A stretch of DNA of 30,511 nucleotides from Proteobacteria bacterium UBA981 (GTDB lineage Bacteria > Pseudomonadota > Gammaproteobacteria > Ga0077536): NCBI GenBank assembly GCA_002292285.1, contig DBBP01000025.1, positions 1 through 30,511 on the forward strand, written 5' to 3'. The translations under genes were made by a program, and so were the position numbers. Below, piece by piece: positions 23,215 through 30,511 of the stretch. Each line of letters opens with the position of its first letter. Position 1 is the first letter of the stretch. Under the pieces are notes generated by a model. That model had not been told where the DNA came from. It did not search any database and saw only the letters and a program-made list of their open reading frames with translations.

Positions 23215-24615
23215 ATGAGCGCTATTGACCACCTTACAACCGCCACCATCGCCGAAGTCGCACCCTTGATCGAACGCGGCGACGTGTCGCCTGTCGAGCT
23301 GACTGAGGCGATGCTCGCGCGTATCGCCGCGCTGGATAGCAAGATAGGCAGTTACTTGCTCGTCACCGACACACTCGCGATGTCTCAGGCGAAGGCCGCA
23401 GAGGCGGAGATTAATGCCGGTCGCTATCGCGGGCCACTGCACGGCATTCCTATCGCGCTCAAAGATTTGATTAACACCGAGAATATTCCGACCACGTGCG
23501 CATCGACGATCCTGCACGATTTCAAACCTGGCTATGACGCCGCCGTGGTTGAGCGTTTGAACGCTGCTGGTGCAATAACGCTCGGCAAATTGAACCTCAC
23601 CGAATTCGCCTTGTACGGCTACCACCCGGAGTTCGAGCCACCACATAATCCGTGGAAACTTGATCATTGGGCGGGCGTGTCATCTTCCGGTTCGGGTGCG
23701 GCGACTGCCGCTTCGCTGTGCTTCGCGTCGTTGGGTACGGACACCGGTGGCTCGATTCGATTTCCGTCTGCGGCCTGTGGGATCGTCGGAATCAAGGCCA
23801 CGTTCGGCAAAGTCAGCCGCTTTGGCGTGTTTCCTCTTTCCGACACCCTCGACCATATTGGTCCGATGGCGCGCTGCGTGGCCGACGCGGCAACTATGCT
23901 CGAAGTGCTGGAAGGTCGCGATCCGCGTGATGGTTCGACTCGCACCGATCCGCCATCCGATTACACCGCGGCGCTGGTCGGCGGCTGCAAGGGTCTGCGC
24001 ATTGGTGTCGACCGTATCTATTGCACCACCGATACGGATCCGCTGATGTCCGATGCCATGTTCGCCGCCCTTGAACTGATGACAGACAACGGCGCCACAG
24101 TGGTCGAGTTGAATGCGCCGGAAATCGCCGACGCGGCCGAGCGCTGGTTAGATGTGTGCGCTGTTGATGCTTTGCTTGCCCACCAAAACCTGTATCCGAA
24201 ACACGCTGATGATTACGGGCCCGTGTTCCGTGCCCTGCTTGAGTATGGCGCCACGGTGAGCGCTGTCGATTACGCGCGGGCGACGCGTCAACGCCAGGCC
24301 ACGCGTGCATTAATCGACGAGCAACTGGAAGGCATCGATGTCGTGGTTTGCCCTGCGATGCCGGAACCGGCTGGGCCGCAAACTGATCCGCAAGCGGTGA
24401 TGCCCGTCGATACTTTCCCCGCCCTGGTGCGCTACTCCGCACCGACGAATGTATCCGGCCATCCCAGCATTACCATTCCGAACGGGTTTACGCCCCAAGG
24501 CCTACCGACCGCCATGCAGTTTATTGGCCGGCATGGCGACGAGGCGACGATCATTCGTGCGGGGGCGGCCTACGAACAACTCACCGACTGGCACACGCGC
24601 CGCCCCCCGTTATAG
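23215..24615 (+). CDS. Amidase signature-family enzyme
   Basis: The 466-residue protein is an amidase-signature hydrolase with a Ser-Ser-Lys triad: Lys83 in PIALKDLI, the cis-Ser at 156 or 157 in GVSSSGSGAA (canonical form GGSSGGS), and the nucleophile Ser180 in TDTGGSIRFPS. Length and fold match GatA-like and other amidases. It hydrolyses an amide, possibly indoleacetamide-, nitrile- or peptide-type, but is not a convincing GatA since GatB and GatC are absent. A good agggag site precedes ATG 23215. It lies 44 bases after the small gene and 18 bases before alaX, on one strand. Confidence 0.93.
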   Translation: MSAIDHLTTATIAEVAPLIERGDVSPVELTEAMLARIAALDSKIGSYLLVTDTLAMSQAKAAEAEINAGRYRGPLHGIPIALKDLINTENIPTTCASTILHDFKPGYDAAVVERLNAAGAITLGKLNLTEFALYGYHPEFEPPHNPWKLDHWAGVSSSGSGAATAASLCFASLGTDTGGSIRFPSAACGIVGIKATFGKVSRFGVFPLSDTLDHIGPMARCVADAATMLEVLEGRDPRDGSTRTDPPSDYTAALVGGCKGLRIGVDRIYCTTDTDPLMSDAMFAALELMTDNGATVVELNAPEIADAAERWLDVCAVDALLAHQNLYPKHADDYGPVFRALLEYGATVSAVDYARATRQRQATRALIDEQLEGIDVVVCPAMPEPAGPQTDPQAVMPVDTFPALVRYSAPTNVSGHPSITIPNGFTPQGLPTAMQFIGRHGDEATIIRAGAAYEQLTDWHTRRPPL

Positions 24616-24633
24616 CTGAGGCGAAGACCTGTG

Positions 24634-25338
24634 ATGAGCACAGAAGAATTATTCCGCGAAGACGCGTATCTGCGTACGACGACAGCTAAAGTCGTACGCG
24701 CCGACGCGCAGGGCATTGTTCTCGACCGCAGCGTGTTCTATCCCGAAGGCGGTGGCCAACCTGGGGATCGTGGCGAACTTCAACTAGACGACGGCACCAC
24801 CATCGTCGTTATCGACACGCAGAAAGACGCCACCGGTCAGCTCATTCACATCCCCGCACCCGACAGCGTGGCCCCTGGAACGGGTAGCCAAATTGGCGCA
24901 ACTATCGATTGGGATTACCGCTATCGGCACATGCGCACGCACACCTGCCTGCATCTGCTGTGCGCCTTGATTCCTCACCCCGTGACCGGTGGTTCCATCA
25001 GTCAGGACAAGGGGCGCCTTGATTTCGATATGTCCGACACGATCGACAAAGCCTCACTCGAGAGCGCGCTGAACGAATTAGTCGCCGCCGATCATGTGGT
25101 CGACAAACGCTGGATCACCGATGACGAAATGCAGGCGAATATGGCGCTGGTACGCACGATGTCGGTGAAACCACCGATGGGGGCAGGTCGGGTGCGACTT
25201 ATCGACATTGCGGGCGTTGATCTGCAACCCTGCGGCGGCACGCATATCGCGCGAACGTCTGAGATTGGTCACGTGCGGATTGGCAAGGTTGAGAAGAAAG
25301 GTAAGCAGAATCGTCGGGTTGCGGTGCATCTGGACTAG
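24634..25338 (+). CDS. AlaX-type alanyl-tRNA editing protein
   Basis: The 234-residue protein matches the editing domain of alanyl-tRNA synthetase (AlaX-M type): FYPEGGGQPGDRG near residue 35, the zinc HxxxH motif H103-T-C-L-H107 in RTHTCLHLL, and C200-G-G-T-H204 close to the C-terminus. It hydrolyses Ser- or Gly-mischarged tRNA-Ala in the cytoplasm. GTG at 24631 directly precedes ATG 24634, and ATG is taken. It follows the amidase by 18 bases and is probably the last gene of the plus-strand run. Confidence 0.93.
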   Translation: MSTEELFREDAYLRTTTAKVVRADAQGIVLDRSVFYPEGGGQPGDRGELQLDDGTTIVVIDTQKDATGQLIHIPAPDSVAPGTGSQIGATIDWDYRYRHMRTHTCLHLLCALIPHPVTGGSISQDKGRLDFDMSDTIDKASLESALNELVAADHVVDKRWITDDEMQANMALVRTMSVKPPMGAGRVRLIDIAGVDLQPCGGTHIARTSEIGHVRIGKVEKKGKQNRRVAVHLD

Positions 25339-25601
25339 TATGGGTCGGTTGGTGTGATGCGTGGCGATGGGCGCGCGGGAGTTTTTCACCCCCTGCAGTG
25401 GCAGCTGTTCTGGGGTCGGCGCAAATAATCGCGGGCATCTCATCCGCATGACCGGTAAATGAACTTACGGCGCAGGCATCCGCGAGCCTCGTTGAAATCG
25501 CTCAGATTGGTCGTAGACGGTTTTGGCGCTAAGCACCATGGATTGCCCCCTAGCCGCCCGTTAGGGATTTTAGGTCTCATGGAAAAATCAGGGCAGGTCC
25601 A

Positions 25602-26519
25602 ATGAAAAAGATTTTGATTACCGGTGCCAACACAGGACTAGGTAAGGAATGTGCCAGACAACTGGCTTTGCGGGATGGAATCGAGAAAATCTATCTGGCG
25701 TGCCGGAACAATGAAAAAGCAGAGGCGTCGAAAGCCGAGCTGGAAAAATCGACTGGCAAGGCAATATTCGAAATCATCCTGATGGATGTGTCGAATCTGG
25801 AATCTGTCAGGCGCGCTGTGCAGGCATTAAGCGAACCTGTCGATGCACTGGTTATGAACGCGGGCGGACTCGGCGGAACAGAATTCTTGCAGCACACGCA
25901 GGATGGCGTGACGCAAATCACGGCGAGTAATCTATTGGGGCACGTGTTGCTCACCGACGAGCTGTTGGACCAATCCAAGCTCACGGGGACGGCTCTGTAT
26001 GCAGGCTCCGAGGGCGCCAGAGGCGCACCGAAAATCGGTATCCCGAAGCCTACCTTAAGTTCAGGATCGGTCGAGGAGTTCACCTCAATTTGCGACGGTT
26101 CCTCATTTGGCCCCATTTCAGATCCAATGTCCCCGTATTGCATGGTCAAGCTCATGGGTGCGCTGTGGATGGCGTCGATGGCACGCAAACATCCGGACAT
26201 GCGCTTTGTCACGGTTAGCCCAGGGCACACAGGCGGGACTCAGGTTGCTGAAGATATGCCGGCGATAAAGAAATTTTTCTTCAAGAACGTCGGCTTCACG
26301 ATTCTGCCGCTGTTCGGGTTGGCACACGGTCTGCAAGACGGCTGTCGACGATACGTTGATGTGCTGACTGGCGACCAGTACAAAAGCGGCGTTTTCTACG
26401 GCAGCGAAGCGAAGGTCTTAACCGGGCCGCTCGTTGACCAGAGTGCGATATTCGATGCGTTTAACAATGAGGCATTTCAAGACAACGCTGATACCGCGAT
26501 CCACGGCTTTATCCATTAG
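25602..26519 (+). CDS. Short-chain dehydrogenase/reductase
   Basis: The 305-residue SDR has the cofactor motif TGANTGLG (residues 7-14), NAG at 86-88 with a preceding ALVM strand, Ser136 in YAGSEGAR and the catalytic Tyr179-Lys183 pair in SPYCMVK. It is about 50 residues longer than classical 250-residue SDRs, with a C-terminal extension (LTGDQYKSGVFYGSEAKVLTG) also seen in retinol-dehydrogenase- and protochlorophyllide-reductase-like SDRs. It uses NAD(P)H to reduce a ketone or aldehyde, or the reverse. It has its own upstream region of 263 bases and no operon partner. Confidence 0.93.
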   Translation: MKKILITGANTGLGKECARQLALRDGIEKIYLACRNNEKAEASKAELEKSTGKAIFEIILMDVSNLESVRRAVQALSEPVDALVMNAGGLGGTEFLQHTQDGVTQITASNLLGHVLLTDELLDQSKLTGTALYAGSEGARGAPKIGIPKPTLSSGSVEEFTSICDGSSFGPISDPMSPYCMVKLMGALWMASMARKHPDMRFVTVSPGHTGGTQVAEDMPAIKKFFFKNVGFTILPLFGLAHGLQDGCRRYVDVLTGDQYKSGVFYGSEAKVLTGPLVDQSAIFDAFNNEAFQDNADTAIHGFIH

Positions 26520-27190
26520 CCCGCCCAGCACTTTGGCATGCCCAACTCCGTTGCCCGCGTCACGTTGGATTCCAGGGGGTTGTGTAGCCCCGCAGAGGAC
26601 TAAACCGAGATGTCAGGCTCGCGGGCCCGGCCGTAGTTGTCCGTTGCTTTGTTAACACTCGAATCTCTTCTGACAAGCTTGGGTTTCGAGTCTTCGTCTG
26701 GGCTGACAACGGCCGACTTTTTCTCCGCTACGCTACAGCGGACATTCCCGACGACGGAACGGACTTCCGTCGTGTGTCCAGAGCAGACACCAAGGAAAGA
26801 ACAATTATCGCTAGTTTCCAGACGTCTACTGCGATGTGCTGCTCCTGACTGGATTCGAGATACACCTAAAGGGTTAGCAGGTCTGCTGCTGTTTACTGAG
26901 AACTCATTTTCAAGAAGCGTGATGGAAATCATCGCCACCGCGTTTCTCTCTACTTGACGCGTATTGCGGATGCGACTGGCATCCCCTGGATCTGATCCTG
27001 GCGCTGTTCTGCGAACAGCCTCAGGTATGAGATCGCGCTCTATCAGATTGTGTAAGGAAAAATGACGGTCACCTCCGTCGCACAAAGAGCAGATAATTTT
27101 GCGCATCACCGTCCTGTCCGGCCGTTGGTGATTCGCCGTTTCTGTTGCAGGCAGATAGACTGCGCTGAACTAACCGTTCACTACGGAAAG
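26520..27190. other. Long intergenic region with one repeat copy
   Basis: About 670 bases between the SDR and the membrane protein. It contains the second copy of the dispersed repeat (26664-26794) and no supported gene; open frames through it have no recognisable family. An aagga site at 27054-27058 precedes an ATG at 27062, but the 43 residues this would add to the next protein look non-coding. Confidence 0.45.
26664..26794 (-). repeat. Dispersed intergenic repeat, copy 2
   Basis: The reverse complement aligns with 8261-8380 and shares the identical core gtagcggagaaaaa. The copy is about 11 bases longer. It contains a possible hairpin ccgct-N7-agcgg next to the core, which is not preserved in copy 1. 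Confidence 0.6.
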
Positions 27191-28552
27191 ATGATGGATG
27201 AAGTGCAGGAGTTGCCGAAGGTCTCGTCCTATACGTTACCGATGGGAGGGCATTGGTCGCTGACCCAATTTGCTTCACTCTCCCTTCTCACGTTTGCTGG
27301 CACGGTCATCGCGGCCCACTTCGCCTTTTTCTTCATCCGCTTGACAACCTACGACCTCGTGGTCACCACGCTCGCCATTATTTGGGCCGGTGCCGGCCTG
27401 GGTGTTTATCTCTCGAATCGGCTGTTGGGGCGGTGCAGGCATCTGCTTGTCTTTGAGTTCGCCATGCTACCGACGGCAATGCTTGGTTTCCTCCTGGGCT
27501 TTGCACTCGTCGCCTCTGTCGATGTCGGTGGGCTGATCCGGAGTCAGGTCGCGGTCTCAGACACTCTGTTGGCTACCATCGAATGGTTTGGTATTGCCCC
27601 GACGGAGCCTGGCAGTTTGAGGCCTAGAAAGGTGGCAAAGTTCATCCTGATCACGATTGCAGAAGGAATTGGTATTGCTGCCACGCCGGTATTGCTGGTT
27701 CACCTGTACCGGTCTTCCCACTTTTGCGAGCAGTGCGGTGTGGGTTACAAAGAAGCATCAATATACAAGGAGCACACGCACGACCCAATAGCATTGCTGC
27801 ATGCGTTGAGGGCGCGGAATGGACGGTTCATGACTCAGTATCAAGATCCGAATGCGTCCAATGAGCCCACCCGACTGACGATTACCGCGTCGTACTGCCC
27901 TGGCTGCAAAGATGCGGTTGTGGAAGCCAAGGTATACCGCAAACATGGGCGCGATTGGGACGACATCTTAGTGTATTCCGACTTTTGGGAAGGTACGAAA
28001 ACGGCCGACTTGCTTGCAGAACTCAACGTGAGGGTCCCCGCGGTTGATACCTCGTCCCGTGGTGACTCAAGGATTGGGGCCAAGGCCGCATTGCCATTGG
28101 AGACAGACTCGGTTCTTTCCGAATCACCGACTGGGATGTCTGAATCCGGCCCGGAGCCTCCTGATGCTGACACTGTCAATCAGCAGGCGCCGGAAGTAGG
28201 TGAACTGGCTGGGAAAGGTCTGGAGGTGGTCGGGAGAGTCGTCGGAGTTGACGTGGAAGATGTCCCAGGGCTTTTTTTAAGGATAGTTGTATTCTTCTTC
28301 AGCCTGATCCCGCTGGTGGGTTACCGGGTTATCGGAAAATCATTGATTGGGCTCTTCGGCAAGAAACAGGTCCTGAGCTATGAGTTCGAGACACCTGACG
28401 GCACCCGAGTAGAGTCGAAAGTGTTGTCGCCCGTGAAAGATGCAGAACATCTCGTGGGGTACAAAGTGGGCGTCCGGTTTGATCCGCAGAATCCCCGCGA
28501 TTGCCAGGTGGTTTCGTTGCGCAGCCCCATGGATACGCGTAACCCCTTTTAG
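27191..28552 (+). CDS. Multi-pass membrane protein with CxxC pairs, unknown function
   Basis: The 453-residue protein has four N-terminal hydrophobic segments (FASLSLLTFAGTVIAAHFAF, TTLAIIWAGAGLGVYL, FAMLPTAMLGFLLGFALVA, ILITIAEGIGIAATPVLLV), then a soluble part with two cysteine pairs, CEQC (in SSHFCEQCGVGY) and CPGC (in SYCPGCKD). These look like a zinc ribbon. A low-complexity linker rich in S, P, E and D follows, then one more membrane segment (IVVFFFSLIPLVGYRVIG) and a soluble C-terminus. ATG 27191 or 27194 has a ggaaag site just ahead. An earlier ATG at 27062 would add an atypical stretch. I do not recognise the family; an envelope sensor or a remodelling protein is possible. Confidence 0.6.
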   Translation: MMDEVQELPKVSSYTLPMGGHWSLTQFASLSLLTFAGTVIAAHFAFFFIRLTTYDLVVTTLAIIWAGAGLGVYLSNRLLGRCRHLLVFEFAMLPTAMLGFLLGFALVASVDVGGLIRSQVAVSDTLLATIEWFGIAPTEPGSLRPRKVAKFILITIAEGIGIAATPVLLVHLYRSSHFCEQCGVGYKEASIYKEHTHDPIALLHALRARNGRFMTQYQDPNASNEPTRLTITASYCPGCKDAVVEAKVYRKHGRDWDDILVYSDFWEGTKTADLLAELNVRVPAVDTSSRGDSRIGAKAALPLETDSVLSESPTGMSESGPEPPDADTVNQQAPEVGELAGKGLEVVGRVVGVDVEDVPGLFLRIVVFFFSLIPLVGYRVIGKSLIGLFGKKQVLSYEFETPDGTRVESKVLSPVKDAEHLVGYKVGVRFDPQNPRDCQVVSLRSPMDTRNPF

Positions 28553-28590
28553 AGATGTTGGTCTACAGCAGGAAGCGTATGCCTGCCCGA

Positions 28591-28652
28591 AGGGGACAGA
28601 TTTATTTGACCTCCTTCAGGCTACGAGAACGAGGCAAATAAATCTGTCCCCT
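28591..28652. repeat. Perfect inverted repeat of the gggga-cagatttattt type
   Basis: Left arm ggggacagatttatttg (28592-28608) and right arm caaataaatctgtcccc (28635-28651) are exact inverted copies, one base longer when the flanking a/t pair is included. A 26-base centre adds a second short stem (cctc/gagg). The motif is familiar around RAYT-type (IS200/REP-associated) transposases in proteobacteria, but no transposase is nearby. It could also act as a bidirectional terminator between convergent genes. Confidence 0.65.
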
Positions 28653-28706
28653 GAGGACTCCGCTCGCGTTGTCGATTCGCGAGAGAACGGCGAAAACGCA
28701 GTTGCT

Positions 28707-30511
28707 TTACGCCAACTCCTGCAACAATGCCTTCGCGTCTTGCATATCTTTGGTATCAAAGCCTTCAGTGAACCAGTTGTAAATCTCCGAGAGTAGCGTG
28801 CGAGCCTCAACTTGCTTGCCCTGTTGTTGCCAAAGTCGGGCGAGGCTCACGGCGGCGCGAAGCTCCCAGGATTTAGCTTGTTGGCTATGAGCAATCTCGA
28901 TGGCTTGCTGAAAACACTCTATTACTTCTGCCAGCGTATGCCCTGGCAGTTGAAGGAGGAGTTCGCCCTTTAGGCGGTATAGTTCGGCGGCATAGTGGCG
29001 CTCTCCGGTTCTTTCGATAAAAACCAACGCCTCGTTTAGGGATGAAAGTCCTTCTTCGGGCTGGCCCTCTTGTCCATTCAATTCCGCTGACAAAGCAAGA
29101 AAATGCGACCACCATAACTCCGCGCCAGTAGCCCGCCACGCGGCTAGTCCTTCGCGAAGCTGCCGGGCGCCTTCCAACAAATCTCCCTGCTTGTATAGCG
29201 CCCACCCCCGGAAGATAGTTCCCCAGGCCAGGTAGAACGGGAATCCCTGCTCGGTACACAGAGAAATGACAACGTTCGCGTGCTCGCCGACGGCGTCTTC
29301 CTCCCGTCGATAATGATGGAGCATCGCAGAAAAATTCGAGGCGGCGGCCACACTGAAAGCATGGGAAAGATCGTTTGCTAAGGTCTGAGCCTGCTGAATT
29401 TTTTTAAGCGCCATATCAGGATAACCAACAACCCATGAACTCATAGCCTCATAGCAGAGACCGGCGACTCCAGGGTCGAACGAGCCATAGGTAAACGCTA
29501 GCGCATGGTGCCGCCGCGAGTCGTAGATGTCACGAGCCTCTTTCAGGTGGGCACTTGCGGCTCGAAATTCGCCAAGAGGGTACAAACTATACCCAAGCGC
29601 AAGGTGCGCCTGCAGTAAGAGTGCAGAATCTTGCTGAATGTCGGCCAAAGCCAGCAATTGGCCGCCTAACTCGCGCGCTGTGTTGTGCTCGGCTCGCACG
29701 AAATGAAACGCGTATAACCCCTATAGCGCAGGGAAAGCCTCCGCGCCAGTTTCTCTCAGTTCACACAGCTTTCGTGCTCGCAAATACACTTTGCCCGCTT
29801 CTGCAGCTGCGAAGCCATGGGTGGCTATAATTGGTGCGCCCAACGCTACTTGCAGAGTGAGTTCCTGCCCGTCGCGTTCTGCGGTGACAGGTAGGGTCAG
29901 TAGCACGTCAAGTGCCCGCTTTAGGTGGCCTACAGCTTCCTTATTCGCGGAGCGCTGTATAGCTTTTTCTCCAGCTCGTTGCCAATATCGAATCGCCTGT
30001 TCGGCCTCATCCGCTTCGGTAAAGTGATGGGCAAGCAGTTCGGGTTCGCTTTCCTGCAGCTCGGGAAATTGCTGCTCCAGTACCATTGCCGTCCGAGCGT
30101 GGAAGATCTGGCGATGGCTTTTTAACAGTGAATTGTAGGCCGCATCCTGCAGCAGGGCATGCTTGAAAGTGTACGTGGCGTTTGGCGTCGTTCCGCGTTG
30201 GAACAGAATTTCTGCGTCTCTCAGTCGACTCAAACCCTCTTGCAGCTTCGGATCGTCAATCATCGAGACCGCGAGGACCAAATCATAGGCAAAGCTCCGG
30301 CCTAGCACCGCCCCGATTTGCGCAAGTTCGCGGACCGGTCCAAGCCGATCAAGCCGTGCCGCAAACGAGTCTTGCAGTGAGGTCGGGATAGCCAATCCCG
30401 GCACTGGACCACCTAATCCATATTCGCCGTCAGATTCGATTATAAGGTCGGATTCGAGGAGGTTCTTCGTCATCTCTTCGACACACAAGATGCTCTCTAG
30501 CAGATCAAGCC
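28707..30511 (-). pseudogene. AAA ATPase/TPR regulatory protein, interrupted by TAG and cut by the window edge
   Basis: The frame runs in from the right edge and matches the C-terminal half of large signalling proteins with a nucleotide-cyclase domain, an AAA (NACHT-like) ATPase and TPR repeats. Features from N to C: LCVEEMTKNLLES and LQDSFAARLDRLGPVRELAQIGAVLGRSF (ATPase winged-helix part), then YTFKHALLQDAAYNSLL, and many TPR-type helices (ARTAMVLEQQFPEL, AEQAIRYWQRAGEKA, FQQAIEIAHSQQ). A TAG at 29721-29723 breaks it at FPAL-stop-GLYAFHFVR, where homologues have Trp (TGG). The frame is intact on both sides. It is a nonsense-mutated gene or a base error; the cyclase and Walker A parts lie outside the window. 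Confidence 0.75.

Noticed and set aside
26637..26957. Plus-strand open frame of 106 codons and its minus-strand counterpart
   Set aside because: They run through the dispersed repeat, and the similar frame at 8156-8497 is on the repeat's other copy. The similarity comes from the repeat, not from a protein.
1..30511. tRNA, rRNA, CRISPR array or replication origin
   Set aside because: No cloverleaf, rRNA-like segment, regular direct repeat array or DnaA-box cluster was recognised by reading; a software scan was not possible.

Overview
The window looks like chromosomal DNA of a GC-rich proteobacterium, most likely an environmental (marine or sediment) gammaproteobacterium. The reasons are two PEP-CTERM proteins, Hsp33, several acyl-CoA dehydrogenases, a bacterial P450, an ECF sigma/DUF3619/DUF3106 operon and an integron-like cassette array. 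No rRNA, tRNA or CRISPR array was recognised. The taxonomic call is inference.

Layout. (1) Bases 1-2700 are a fragment of an integron-type gene-cassette array. Three attC-like sites of exactly 98 nt (25-122, 668-765, 2227-2324) and one half site (1725-1789) separate small plus-strand cassettes that encode membrane or unknown proteins. One cassette gene is broken by an in-frame TAG, and an IS3-type OrfA remnant is fused to the half attC. A further 66-nt attC-like site lies at 4376-4441, beyond a serine hydrolase gene. The integrase is not in the window. (2) 4447-8005 holds two PEP-CTERM exported proteins, a LuxR-type regulator and a GFA-family zinc protein. (3) 8464-13213 is a minus-strand catabolic operon: alpha/beta hydrolase, HsaA-like flavin monooxygenase, two unlike acyl-CoA dehydrogenase subunits and a small protein. 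hslO (Hsp33) follows at 13266-14228. (4) 14499-16814 has an exported protein built of 11-residue repeats, then an ECF sigma factor operon whose sigma gene seems to lack a standard start codon. (5) 17038-19828 (minus) carries a large FadE/DmdC-type acyl-CoA dehydrogenase and a ketopantoate-reductase-like enzyme. A P450 gene diverges from them. (6) 19905-25338 is a plus-strand run: P450, CinA-like protein, a previously uncalled SelW-like selenoprotein, a small unknown protein, an amidase and AlaX. (7) 25602-28552 holds an SDR and a multi-pass membrane protein with CxxC pairs. (8) The right edge is a minus-strand ATPase/TPR regulator interrupted by TAG and running off the window.

The most notable hidden gene is at 22659-22874. 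It is a complete Rdx/SelW-like reading frame with a strong Shine-Dalgarno, in which the second cysteine of the redox CxxC motif is encoded by TGA. A perfect 5-bp hairpin lies 16 nt downstream of that codon, with its loop 21 nt downstream, inside the range expected for a bacterial SECIS element. Ordinary gene callers split or miss this gene. The acyl-CoA dehydrogenases, monooxygenase, hydrolase, P450 and SDR together suggest breakdown of a cyclic or branched lipid-like substrate, which is inference from families only.
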